Source: an uncultured Pelagibacteraceae bacterium (GTDB lineage: Bacteria; Pseudomonadota; Alphaproteobacteria; Pelagibacterales; Pelagibacteraceae). Taken from it: 64,000 bases of DNA. The DNA is taken from positions 98,904 to 162,903 of the forward strand of contig CACECL010000001.1 of NCBI GenBank assembly GCA_902557995.1. The letters are read 5' to 3'. Shown here one piece after another: positions 41,723-50,285 of this stretch (its first letter is position 1; the number at the start of each line of letters is the position of its first letter). The position numbers and the translations under genes are program-made. The notes below the pieces were generated by a model. It ran no database searches, was not told the origin of the DNA, and saw only the letters and a program-made list of their open reading frames with translations.

Positions 41723-43144
41723 TTATTTTTTCTTCAAAGATTGAAACGCATCAAGAGCTGCGGCTCTAGCTTTTTCATGAATAACAATGGGACCGGGGTA
41801 ATCTTTGCCAATAATTGTTTTTATAGCTTCTTGATACTTTAATTCCATTTCCCATGGTTTATGAATAAATTTATTTGGAACATTTTTAATTTCAGGGACC
41901 CATTTTTTTACATAAATACCTTCTTTATCAAATTTTTCACCCTGAAGTATTGGATTGAATATTCTAAAATAAGGCGCTGCATCTGCCCCACAGCCAGCAA
42001 CCCATTGCCATTGAGCAACATTATTTGCTTTGTTAAAATCTAGTAGACAATTTCTAAAATGCTTCTCACCTTCAGTCCAATTAATTCTCAAATGTTTGAC
42101 TAAAAATGAACCAACAACCATTCTTATTCTATTATGCATCCATCCAGTCTCATATAATTCTCTCATACCAGCATCTACAATAGGATAACCGGTCATCCCT
42201 CTTTTCCATGCTTTTAAGAATTTCTCGTTTTTAGCCCAAGGAAATTTATCAAATTCTTTTCTAAAATTTCCTTTTAAGAATTCTGGGAAATAATTAATTA
42301 AACTATGTGAAAACTCTCTCCAACCAAGCTCGTTAATAAATTTTCTATAACCAATTCCTTTTGATTTAATTTCAGAACATTTTTTCCAAATACTCCCTAC
42401 ATGAATTTGACCATGTTTGATGTAAGGAGATAGTTTAGAGGTTCCTTCGATAGATGGTATATCTCGAGAAGTTCCATAATCCTTAATTTTATTTTCAATT
42501 AAATATTTAAGTATTTTTTTTGAATCATTTTCTGAAACTTTCCAATATTTTTCAAATTTTTTATACCAATTTTTTTTTGGTAAAATATCCTTTGGTTCAA
42601 CACACTTTTTAAAATATGAAATCTTTTTTATTTTTTTTTTAACAATATAATTTCTGCTTGATGGTCGATTTAAATAAACTTTTTCCGCATTTCTCCAAAA
42701 AGGGGTAAACACTTTAAAGGGAGTTCCATCATTTTTTGTTATCTCTTGAAATTCATTTAAAATATTTCCTTTGAAATATTTATAATTAATTTCATTTTTA
42801 ATAAATAGGTCACGTATTTTTTTTCCTTTAGCTATAACATCTGGCTCATAAATTTTATTCCAATAAATAGAAAGCTTATCCTTTTTATTAATTTTAGAAA
42901 AAATTTCTAATTCATCACCTTTTACTATTTCAAGGTTAATTTTATAATCCGATAATTCTTTTTTTAAAGTTTCTAGAGATTTAAAAACCCACCATTTTTG
43001 AGCCTCTCTTTTGTCATCAAAATCATTGTTATTATAAATATATAATGCAATTACATTATCATGATTTTGTGATGCAAAAGATAAAGCGGGATTATTTTCA
43101 ATTCTAAAATCCTCTCTTATCCAAAAAATACCTGTGCTGCTCAT
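41723..43144 (-). CDS. phrB: Deoxyribodipyrimidine photolyase (cryptochrome/photolyase family)
   Basis: The 473-residue protein has the photolyase N-terminal domain (WIREDFRIENNPAL) and the FAD-binding C-terminal domain, with ELGWREFSHSL, GMTGYPIVDAGMRELYETGWMHNRIRM and WQWVAGCGADAAPYFRIFNP. It repairs UV-made pyrimidine dimers with blue light, which suits a surface-ocean organism. It begins 4 bp after the ammonia-lyase-like gene and may share its transcript. Confidence 0.9.
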   Translation of the reverse strand: MSSTGIFWIREDFRIENNPALSFASQNHDNVIALYIYNNNDFDDKREAQKWWVFKSLETLKKELSDYKINLEIVKGDELEIFSKINKKDKLSIYWNKIYEPDVIAKGKKIRDLFIKNEINYKYFKGNILNEFQEITKNDGTPFKVFTPFWRNAEKVYLNRPSSRNYIVKKKIKKISYFKKCVEPKDILPKKNWYKKFEKYWKVSENDSKKILKYLIENKIKDYGTSRDIPSIEGTSKLSPYIKHGQIHVGSIWKKCSEIKSKGIGYRKFINELGWREFSHSLINYFPEFLKGNFRKEFDKFPWAKNEKFLKAWKRGMTGYPIVDAGMRELYETGWMHNRIRMVVGSFLVKHLRINWTEGEKHFRNCLLDFNKANNVAQWQWVAGCGADAAPYFRIFNPILQGEKFDKEGIYVKKWVPEIKNVPNKFIHKPWEMELKYQEAIKTIIGKDYPGPIVIHEKARAAALDAFQSLKKK

Positions 43145-43148
43145 TGGT

Positions 43149-44279
43149 TTAATTTTGGTTAATTAAATTTTGATACATTTCTTGATCAGTATCTCCCTCA
43201 CAACCAAAAACTAAAACATTAGATTTTTCATTTAGATCTAATTTTTCTTTAATTGCTTGATCTTCACAACTTGTAATCAAACTGATTACACCAGGAGCTG
43301 AATTTTCTCCTGCAATTATTTTATCATCGCTTAAGCTTGAATTTCCAAGTAGTTTCATAGTTTTTGCAATATCATCATCTGGTAAACTAATACAATGTTT
43401 AACTGAATTTTTGAGTATTGCCCATGGGACCAATGATACTTCGCCACAAGACATACCACCCATTAAGCTTTCCCTTTTAATATCTATTTTTTCTATTTTA
43501 CCAGTTTTAATGCTTTCCATTACACATGCTGCGCTATCAGGTTCAACAACTATAATTACTGGAATATGATTTAAATATCTTGCAATACCTGCAACCATAG
43601 CAGCAGCCATGCCACCAACACCTGCCTGTAAAATGATGTGGGTTATTTTCTCCTCTTGGATTTGATCAGCTATTTCTTTCATCATGACTGTATAACCTGC
43701 CATCGTATACTTAGGTACAATCATATAATCTTTCCAAGCAACATCTTGAACTATTTGCCAATTATTTTCAGTAGACTGTTTTATACATTCAATCAATGAT
43801 TTTTCATAATTACCTTTTACTTTAACTACATCTGCTCCAAGATTAGACATAGCTTTGCCTCTTGCATCACTTACAAATTCACTAATAAATATTTTGCATT
43901 TTAATCCCAATCTTCTTGCTCCCCAGGCAACAGATCTTCCATGATTACCTGCAGTAGCTGTTGCTACAACTATATCTTTATTTCCTTTGGTTACTTTTTC
44001 TACTGCATAAGCTCCACCTAAAGCTTTAAAAGATTTTAAATCAAATCTTTTATTTTCATCTTTATAAAAGATTTTGTTTAAATTTAATTCTTTTGAAAGT
44101 TTATTTAAAGAAAGCAGAGGAGTAGGAGAATAACCTTTCCACTTAGAAATACTCTTATAAGCATCATCAATTTCTTCTAAGGTTAAAGAATTAAGAATTT
44201 CTTTTTTATTAAATGAATAATTTTTATTGTCAGTAAATTCTGTGTATTTCCATTGATGACCGTTAGATAATATAGTCAT
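43149..44279 (-). CDS. dpaL: PLP-dependent diaminopropionate ammonia-lyase-like enzyme
   Basis: The 376-residue protein is a fold-type II PLP enzyme: Schiff-base lysine in RFDLKSFKALGGAYAV, TATAGNHGRSVAWGARRLG, the glycine loop QAGVGGMAAAMVAG and VVEPDSAACVMESI. These match diaminopropionate ammonia-lyase (YgeX), which makes pyruvate and ammonia from 2,3-diaminopropionate or serine. A threonine dehydratase-like role remains possible. It is 3 bp downstream of the GmaS-like gene, so it is in the same operon and would release ammonium. Confidence 0.75.
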   Translation of the reverse strand: MTILSNGHQWKYTEFTDNKNYSFNKKEILNSLTLEEIDDAYKSISKWKGYSPTPLLSLNKLSKELNLNKIFYKDENKRFDLKSFKALGGAYAVEKVTKGNKDIVVATATAGNHGRSVAWGARRLGLKCKIFISEFVSDARGKAMSNLGADVVKVKGNYEKSLIECIKQSTENNWQIVQDVAWKDYMIVPKYTMAGYTVMMKEIADQIQEEKITHIILQAGVGGMAAAMVAGIARYLNHIPVIIVVEPDSAACVMESIKTGKIEKIDIKRESLMGGMSCGEVSLVPWAILKNSVKHCISLPDDDIAKTMKLLGNSSLSDDKIIAGENSAPGVISLITSCEDQAIKEKLDLNEKSNVLVFGCEGDTDQEMYQNLINQN

Positions 44280-44282
44280 GTA

Positions 44283-45608
44283 CTAACAATCTAGAGTATT
44301 ATCTTTTTCCCACTTTGTAACATCTTTTGTTTTATCAAAACTATTTTTTGACTTGAATTCATTCATTTCTGAACTTCTTAATTTTATATAACTATTAATT
44401 ACATCATTGCCAAAAGCATCATTCATATCTTTATTATTTTTTAATAAATTTAATGATTGTGCAAGTTCATCAGGTAGTTTGGGTAAGTCTGGATATTTAG
44501 CGTGGTCTTCATACATATTACAATCCAAAGGTTTGCCTGGATCAACGTTATTTTTCAAACCATATAGACCAGCTGCTAAAACACTTGCTTGCAATAAGTA
44601 AGGATTAGCAGAACCATCCATTAATCTTAATTCAAATCTTCCTGGATCAGGAATTCTGATCATGTGTGTTCGATTATTACCTGTATACGAAATACTACTC
44701 GGTGACCACGATGCTCCAGATTTTGTAGGTGGTGCATTTATTCTTCTATAACTATTGATTGTTGGGTTAAAAAACGCAGATAAAGATGAAGCATTTTTAA
44801 TTACTCCACCTAAAAAATTATAGGCCATTTTACTTAATCCAAGTTTATCTTTACTGTCTAAGAATTTATTTTTATTACCCTGCCAAACTGATACGTGAGC
44901 ATGACAACCATTACCGGTTAAATTTCCAAATGGTTTAGGCATAAATGTTGCTCTTAATCCGTGCTTTTCAGCAATTGTTTTTACCATAAACTTAAAAAAG
45001 GTGTGTCTATCTGCAGTTTTTAGGCAATCTGAATAATCCCAATTCATTTCAAATTGACCGTTAGCATCTTCGTGATCATTTTGATAAGGGCCCCATCCCA
45101 TTTCAATCATACAGTCACAAATTTCCTTAATTAAATCATACCTTCTCATTAATGCAGATTGGTCATAACAAGGTTTAGACTGAGTATCTCTTGGATCCGC
45201 AATTGAGTTACCATCAGGTGAAATTAAAAAATATTCACACTCAACACCTGATTTCATTATTAAATTTTGTTTTTTAAGTTTTTTAATTTGATTTTTTAAC
45301 ATTACTCTGGGCGACGCATCTACTGGTTTGCCATTCATCCACAAGTCAGATGCTAACCATCCAACCTCTTTATTCCAGGGAAGTTGAATTAAGCTATCTG
45401 GATCAGGAATTCCAAACATATCAGAATCTGCTGGTGTCATATCTAGCCAAGCAGCAAAACCAGCAAAACCAGCTCCTGCATTTTGCATTTCTTTTATGGC
45501 GTGAGCAGGGACTAATTTTGATCTTAATACACCGAATAAATCTACAAAACTGATTAAAAAATATTTAATTTTTTTTTGCTTAGCAATTTGAAATAAATTT
45601 TTAGCCAC
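44283..45608 (-). CDS. gmaS: Gamma-glutamylmethylamide synthetase-like ligase (GmaS/GlnT type)
   Basis: The 441-residue protein is a glutamine-synthetase-fold ligase. Its opening YFLISFVDLFGVLRSKLVPA, GFAGFAAWLDMTPA and YQNDHEDANGQFEMNW are characteristic of GmaS and the close type III GlnT. GmaS joins methylamine to glutamate with ATP, the entry step of the N-methylglutamate pathway. The Mgs genes in the window support GmaS. GmaS and rhizobial GlnT cannot be separated with certainty by eye. The second ligase at 51250 lies with the mgs genes, so which one serves methylamine is open. Confidence 0.7.
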   Translation of the reverse strand: MAKNLFQIAKQKKIKYFLISFVDLFGVLRSKLVPAHAIKEMQNAGAGFAGFAAWLDMTPADSDMFGIPDPDSLIQLPWNKEVGWLASDLWMNGKPVDASPRVMLKNQIKKLKKQNLIMKSGVECEYFLISPDGNSIADPRDTQSKPCYDQSALMRRYDLIKEICDCMIEMGWGPYQNDHEDANGQFEMNWDYSDCLKTADRHTFFKFMVKTIAEKHGLRATFMPKPFGNLTGNGCHAHVSVWQGNKNKFLDSKDKLGLSKMAYNFLGGVIKNASSLSAFFNPTINSYRRINAPPTKSGASWSPSSISYTGNNRTHMIRIPDPGRFELRLMDGSANPYLLQASVLAAGLYGLKNNVDPGKPLDCNMYEDHAKYPDLPKLPDELAQSLNLLKNNKDMNDAFGNDVINSYIKLRSSEMNEFKSKNSFDKTKDVTKWEKDNTLDC

Positions 45609-45625
45609 AACTTAAGTTAACACAA

Positions 45626-45775
45626 TTATTTAAAAAAAGATAAAATTGTTTCTTTGTAATAAATTAAATTTACAACAATAATTACAATTACAGCTAGTAT
45701 TGCACCATACTTGGCTTTAGGAAATGCTACACCTCTCATTTTTGAGGGTCTTAACTCTTCTTTATTATCTTCCAT
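45626..45775 (-). CDS. 49-residue single-helix membrane microprotein
   Basis: An ATG at 45775 opens a 50-codon frame ending in TAA at 45626. The protein has a charged N-terminal part (MEDNKEELRPSKMRG), one hydrophobic helix (about residues 24-41) and a short tail ETILSFFK. Coding is likely from the charge and helix pattern and the exact fit between two genes. No Shine-Dalgarno is seen, and a terminator hairpin lies just upstream, so it needs read-through or its own start. It would be easy to miss. It may assist the Amt transporter or the ligase. Function unknown. Confidence 0.5.
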   Translation of the reverse strand: MEDNKEELRPSKMRGVAFPKAKYGAILAVIVIIVVNLIYYKETILSFFK

Positions 45776-45786
45776 AAATTTAGAAT

Positions 45787-45817
45787 AAAAAAAGGGCGCT
45801 ACATTTAAGTAGCGCCC
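45787..45817 (-). terminator. Intrinsic terminator after amt operon
   Basis: GGGCGCTAC (45794-45802) pairs with GTAGCGCCC (45809-45817), a 9-bp GC-rich stem with a 6-base loop. On the minus strand a run of seven T follows (45793-45787). It ends the amt plus small-protein transcript. Confidence 0.9.
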
Positions 45818-45832
45818 AAATTTTAATTGAAA

Positions 45833-46063
45833 TTACCAGTCGGTAATATTGCTTTTGTGATCGTTAGCACTATGTCTTTTTCTAGCAAGTCTTGAAAGTT
45901 CGTCACTTTCAGATTTTGCTGTAAGAATGTGCCAACCTACCCATAAGACTAATGCAATGATTACCAGTATGCCTTCAACAGATCCAGCACCAGGGTAAAT
46001 TGCACCAGCAACTTCTTCTGCTGGCTTATTAAGGTGATCTATCCAGTTTGTAACTGTAGCCAT
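45833..46063 (-). CDS. 76-residue single-helix protein downstream of amt
   Basis: The protein has one hydrophobic helix (near residues 31-49, GILVIIALVLWVGWHIL) with a glycine-rich approach and a charged C-terminal tail containing SRLARKRHS. An AGGAGG site lies 5 bp before the ATG. The gene follows amt by 11 bp and is closed by a strong terminator, so it is a true two-gene operon with amt. I do not recognise it. It may be a small partner or regulator of the transporter. The AGGAGG match suggests strong translation. Confidence 0.8.
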   Translation of the reverse strand: MATVTNWIDHLNKPAEEVAGAIYPGAGSVEGILVIIALVLWVGWHILTAKSESDELSRLARKRHSANDHKSNITDW

Positions 46064-46074
46064 ATTTTCCTCCT

Positions 46075-47475
46075 TTACCTGGTTGCAGATGAAACTGCTT
46101 TTTCATCTTCTTTAGCAGATTCCATCATTTCATAGTCTAATCCAGCTATCTCAACTTCACGTGGGATTCTTAATTTACCCATACCGTTAAGAACTTTAGC
46201 TATGATGTAGCCTGGTATTAGTCCAAGAACAACGAACATTATTAATGCTCCGATGAACTGTCCTAATGGATTAATTGTTGCATAAGTTGTTCCGTCCCAC
46301 ATAGCACCAACACTGTAACCAGATGATGGATAACCATTTAAGACAAAACCACAAATAACAAGACCTACAAATCCAGCATAACCATGTACTGCTACAGCAC
46401 CAACCGCATCATCAATTTTGAACTTACGTTCAACCCAGTAATGTAGTTTGTATGCAATAACAACACCGATCATACCAATGATCATTGCTTGAATTGGGTG
46501 ATATAAATCATTTCCAGCTGAAGCACAGATCACCCCTGCTAGACCACTTGAGTAAGTCCAGAAAGGATCTCCTTTAGCAATCCAATATCCAGCTAATAAT
46601 CCTCCTGATAATGACATCAAGAAGTTAAAAGTAATACCACTAAGCGTAGTAGGTGTTACGTAGATATTTGTTGCTGTCCAGTAAGATATACCTTCCATAC
46701 CATACTCAGGTCCTAGATCGAAAATAGGTATGTTACATGCTGCGTAAAATCCCCAGAAACCAGTATAAATTAAAAATAATCCCACTGTTACTAACCAAGG
46801 ATTTCTTGGTCCAATGTTTCTTGGTTCTCCGCTAGATGAAAACTTACCAATTCTTGGTCCTAAAACCATTAGTACACCTAAAGCAAATCCACCCGCAATT
46901 GCGTGAATTACTCCTGATGCGTAAGCATCGTGATATCCTAGAAGTTTCAACATCCAACCGTCAAAGTGCCATCCCCATGCAGCATCAATTGTCCAAAATA
47001 CAGAACCAATTGCAATTGCTAAAATACCAAATGCAAAGGTCGTTATTCTTTCAATGATTGCTCCAGAAACGATGGAAGCAGCTGTCCAAGAGAAAAGTAA
47101 AAATGCAGCCCAGAAGACACCAGAAATGTGGTCTCCTAAATTGACAGCCATTAAATCACTTGTAGCAGTATACCATGTAGCACTAAATGCAGATTCATCT
47201 GTAACTAGTGCAGCACTTTCATTCATTATTGATGGTGCTAATCCAGGTCCTGTTGGAAAAGCCCAGTAAATCCACCAACCAAATAAAAACCACGTTACTG
47301 TTACTAAAGGTATCAGCATCGTATTTTTCATAAGAGTATGTTGATGGTGCTTGTATCGAGAAGCCCCAACTTCATACATACAGAAACCAACGTGAATTAA
47401 AAACATCAGTACCACTGTCACCCAGTAGTAAAATTCTGTAAATATGGTTGTTAGAGCACCTAACTGATCAGTCAT
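46075..47475 (-). CDS. amt: Ammonium/methylammonium transporter (Amt family)
   Basis: The 466-residue protein has eleven or so helices and the Amt core: the first conserved histidine in DAYASGVIHAIAGG, with the conserved aspartate eight residues before it, and the second histidine in AVAVHGYAGFVG. The YHDAY context and overall spacing are somewhat divergent from E. coli AmtB. A GGAGAGAG site precedes the ATG. Methylammonium as well as ammonium could be carried, given the methylamine genes on both sides. No GlnK/PII gene is adjacent. The 76-residue protein that follows replaces that usual partner position. Confidence 0.85.
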   Translation of the reverse strand: MTDQLGALTTIFTEFYYWVTVVLMFLIHVGFCMYEVGASRYKHHQHTLMKNTMLIPLVTVTWFLFGWWIYWAFPTGPGLAPSIMNESAALVTDESAFSATWYTATSDLMAVNLGDHISGVFWAAFLLFSWTAASIVSGAIIERITTFAFGILAIAIGSVFWTIDAAWGWHFDGWMLKLLGYHDAYASGVIHAIAGGFALGVLMVLGPRIGKFSSSGEPRNIGPRNPWLVTVGLFLIYTGFWGFYAACNIPIFDLGPEYGMEGISYWTATNIYVTPTTLSGITFNFLMSLSGGLLAGYWIAKGDPFWTYSSGLAGVICASAGNDLYHPIQAMIIGMIGVVIAYKLHYWVERKFKIDDAVGAVAVHGYAGFVGLVICGFVLNGYPSSGYSVGAMWDGTTYATINPLGQFIGALIMFVVLGLIPGYIIAKVLNGMGKLRIPREVEIAGLDYEMMESAKEDEKAVSSATR

Positions 47476-47599
47476 ATTCTCTCTCCATATTAGTTTACGG
47501 AAGCCTATTAAATTTTGTGATTCGATACAAATATAAAAATGTTTAAAAACCTAGCTTGTGCACAAGGTTTTTAAAAAAAATCAACTTTTAATTGAAATA
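47476..47599. promoter_or_regulatory. Spacer between amt and the mgs operon end
   Basis: These 124 bp hold the terminator-like hairpin of the mgs operon near 47545-47572 and, on the minus strand, the presumed amt promoter. A TATATTTG at about 47530-47537 (minus) might be a -10. No strong -35 is seen. Confidence 0.45.
47545..47572 (-). terminator. Hairpin after the mgs operon
   Basis: AAAAACCT (47545-47552) pairs with AGGTTTTT (47565-47572). The core also contains the palindrome CTTGTGCACAAG. The A and T runs on either side would let it terminate in both directions. It lies 28 bp past the stop of the 136-residue protein gene. Confidence 0.7.
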
Positions 47600-48010
47600 T
47601 TAAAATTTTAAATAAGCTTTTTTCAAATCAACAAGTGGATGTTTTGGAGACATTTGAAACTTAACTAAAAGTTCTCTTGCAATCATATCTCTATCTTGTT
47701 GATTGTTTGGGAGTTTAATTGATTTTGGAATTGTTACCCAACCATTCGCATTTCTACAGAACACTGCCGGTCTATCTTCCTCATAACCCATGTGAACATC
47801 TTCCAACCAATTTAAATCATCCCATCCCATCGCTTCTATATATTTTTTTAGAAACGGAGTTATCTTAGAATAGTCTGGTAAAAGATTAACATCATATCTA
47901 TAACCGATTGACTGGCCAATCATTTTTTCTCTGGCTGTCTCTTTTTTTTTACCTAACTGACCTTTGATCTCTTTTGTTTTTGCTACTTTTTTATTTTTTT
48001 TCTTTGGCAT
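47600..48010 (-). CDS. 136-residue protein of the N-methylglutamate synthase operon, unknown function
   Basis: I do not recognise the family. The protein starts with a lysine-rich tail (MPKKKNKKVAKTKE) that matches the start of the MgsC-like protein upstream (MPKKKSKKVKK). The body is globular, with DVNLLPDYSKITPFLKKYI and PKSIKLPNNQQDRDM. It has no signal peptide or helix. It follows the MgsC gene by 8 bp and ends the operon, with a hairpin after it. It may be an accessory subunit or assembly factor of the synthase. The shared tail could come from duplication of the gene start. Confidence 0.75.
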   Translation of the reverse strand: MPKKKNKKVAKTKEIKGQLGKKKETAREKMIGQSIGYRYDVNLLPDYSKITPFLKKYIEAMGWDDLNWLEDVHMGYEEDRPAVFCRNANGWVTIPKSIKLPNNQQDRDMIARELLVKFQMSPKHPLVDLKKAYLKF

Positions 48011-48018
48011 AGTTACCT

Positions 48019-49431
48019 CTATATTTTATGGTAGTTATCAACACCAACTGTGTAGTTAGTTCCGGCTAATGGAACTTTAGCTAAAGCTGATGCTTCAGAT
48101 GTTAAAGCAGCTAAATCTTCAGGCTCTAGTGAATGGATATTTGTTTTTCCACAAGCTCTTGCTAAAAGCTGAGCCTCTAAAGTCATCGAGTGAAGATAAT
48201 TATAAACTCTTAATGCTGCATCATCAGGGTTTAATCTTGCTCTTAACTTAGGATCTTGTGTAGCAACTCCTACTGGGCAACGTCCTGTATGGCAGTGATA
48301 ACATTCACCTGCTTTTACTCCCATTTCTTTTTCAAAGTTTGCTTCTGGGATGTCTTTGTTACAATTTAATGCAATCATTGATCCAGTACCAATAGCTATT
48401 GCATCAGCTCCAAGAGCTAAAGCTTTTGCCATATCAGCACCATCTCTAATTCCACCTGCATAAATTAAAGTAACTTTTCCGGTTTTACCCACATCATCAA
48501 TTGCTCTTCTTGCTTCTCTAATTGCTGCAATTCCTGGAATTCCAGTATTAGCAGCAGCAATGTGTGGTCCCGCTCCAGTTGATCCTTCCATTCCATCTAA
48601 ATAAATAGAGTCTGGATCACATTTTGCAGCCATACGCACATCATCATAAACTTTGGATGCGCCTAACTTTAATTGAATTGGCACCTTATTTTTTGTTAAT
48701 TGTCTTAACTCTTCTACTTTTAAAGCTAAATCATCTGGTCCTAACCAGTCGGGGTGCCTTGCTGGAGATCTTTGGTCAATACCCGATGGTAATGATCTCA
48801 TCTCAGCGACTTGGTCAGTAACTTTTTGACCCATTAAGTGTCCTCCCATTCCAACTTTTTGACCTTGTCCAATAAATACTTCAATACCATCTGCTAATTG
48901 TGCATGATGTGGATTAAAACCATATCTTGATTGAATACATTGGTAATACCATTTTTCAGAGTATCTTCTTTCATCAGGTATCATTCCACCTTCACCTGAA
49001 CATGTAGCACTACCAGCCATAGTTGCTCCTCTAGCTAAAGCAGTTTTTGCTTCGTAAGAAAGCGCACCAAAACTCATTCCTGTAATATAAACTGGAATAT
49101 CTAACTCAATTGGATTTTCACATCTTGGTCCAATTACAGTTTTCGTTTCACATTTTTCTCTGTAACCTTCGATTACAAATCTAGTTAGTGTTCCAGGTAA
49201 GAAAACTAAATCATCAAAAGTAGGAATTTTTTTCATCAATGCCATTCCTCGCATTCTGTACCTTCCTAATTGAGATTTAATATGAATGTCGTCTATTACT
49301 TCAGGTGTGAAGATAGCGTTATGACCTAATAAACTTTTATTTCTTTTACCTTCTTCATGTGCATGGACATCAGCTTTTCCACCAACACCTTTTCCATTTT
49401 TTTTAACTTTTTTAGATTTTTTCTTAGGCAT
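48019..49431 (-). CDS. mgsC: N-methylglutamate synthase subunit C (glutamate synthase FMN-domain, MgsC/GlxD)
   Basis: The 470-residue protein corresponds to the FMN and iron-sulfur part of glutamate synthase. It has ITGMSFGALSYEAKTALARG, KLGASKVYDDVRMA, GGIRDGADMAKALALGADA and the cysteine motif CYHCHTGRCPVGVATQD. In MgsABC this unit reduces the imine during transfer of the glutamyl carbon skeleton to methylamine. The three genes for separate glutaminase, GXGXG and FMN units match known Mgs/Glx layouts. A lysine-rich tail starts the protein. A conventional role in glutamate synthesis is the alternative. It shares a TAATG overlap with the GXGXG-domain gene. Confidence 0.8.
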   Translation of the reverse strand: MPKKKSKKVKKNGKGVGGKADVHAHEEGKRNKSLLGHNAIFTPEVIDDIHIKSQLGRYRMRGMALMKKIPTFDDLVFLPGTLTRFVIEGYREKCETKTVIGPRCENPIELDIPVYITGMSFGALSYEAKTALARGATMAGSATCSGEGGMIPDERRYSEKWYYQCIQSRYGFNPHHAQLADGIEVFIGQGQKVGMGGHLMGQKVTDQVAEMRSLPSGIDQRSPARHPDWLGPDDLALKVEELRQLTKNKVPIQLKLGASKVYDDVRMAAKCDPDSIYLDGMEGSTGAGPHIAAANTGIPGIAAIREARRAIDDVGKTGKVTLIYAGGIRDGADMAKALALGADAIAIGTGSMIALNCNKDIPEANFEKEMGVKAGECYHCHTGRCPVGVATQDPKLRARLNPDDAALRVYNYLHSMTLEAQLLARACGKTNIHSLEPEDLAALTSEASALAKVPLAGTNYTVGVDNYHKI

Positions 49432-50285
49432 TATATTGCTCCCTTCTTCTCTGTAGGTTCCAAATTGTCATAATTCCAAAGTTTTTTACCAGCTACAATT
49501 TTTTTCATTTTACTAACGTCAAAGTTTTCGCCAATCTCAGCTACTTTTAATTTTCTTTTTAGCCAATCTTGATCGCTTTTAGTTAACTCAGCGTCTACTG
49601 CATCACTACCATATGATCCAATTTCTCCACCTACGAAAATTGTCCCATCATACATAGAGTCACCTAAATTTATTCCCACATCTCCAAGAATAATTATTCT
49701 TCCTCTTTGCATCATAAAACCTGTGAACGCACCTGCATCTCCACCAATAATGATAGTACCACCTTTCATGTCAATCCCGGTTCTGGCACCAACACTACCT
49801 TTGCAAATTAAATCTCCACCTCTAATTGCCGCACCAAAACAAGATCCAGCATTCTTTTCTATCACTACTTTACCAGCCATTAAATTTTCTGCACATGACC
49901 ATCCAACTCTTCCATTAATTCTAACTATTGGACCATCACAAGAGCCCATGCCAAAATATCCTAAACTTCCTTCAAAAATTAAATTAAGTTTATTTAAAAT
50001 ACCAACTCCAAGACTGTGTTTACCTTGTGGGTTTTTTATTACTATTGTTCCATATCCTTGGCTCATTAAGTTATCGATTTCTTTATTAGCCTCAGGCGCC
50101 GTCATGTCTTTAACATCAAGCTCTGTTCTTTTATTAAAATCTACGTCATATGTACCAAAGTAGTACAAGTTTTCTGCTTCATCAGGATTAAAGAATTTTT
50201 GTTGAGTTCTTCCTGTTAAAACCTCAGTATGCATACCCATTGATTGGGCTTTTGACTTTTTAGATACTGTTTTTAGATTTGCCAT
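49431..50285 (-). CDS. mgsB: N-methylglutamate synthase subunit B (GXGXG domain, MgsB/GlxC)
   Basis: The 284-residue protein is a stand-alone GXGXG beta-helix domain as in glutamate synthase. Repeated motifs such as GSLGYFGMGSCDGPIV, GGDLICKGSVGARTG, GGDAGAFTGFMMQRG and GDVGINLGDSMYDG run through residues 130-235. It is the central structural unit of the MgsABC complex. It overlaps the neighbouring genes by 13 bp and by 1 bp, showing tight coupling within the operon. Confidence 0.8.
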   Translation of the reverse strand: MANLKTVSKKSKAQSMGMHTEVLTGRTQQKFFNPDEAENLYYFGTYDVDFNKRTELDVKDMTAPEANKEIDNLMSQGYGTIVIKNPQGKHSLGVGILNKLNLIFEGSLGYFGMGSCDGPIVRINGRVGWSCAENLMAGKVVIEKNAGSCFGAAIRGGDLICKGSVGARTGIDMKGGTIIIGGDAGAFTGFMMQRGRIIILGDVGINLGDSMYDGTIFVGGEIGSYGSDAVDAELTKSDQDWLKRKLKVAEIGENFDVSKMKKIVAGKKLWNYDNLEPTEKKGAI

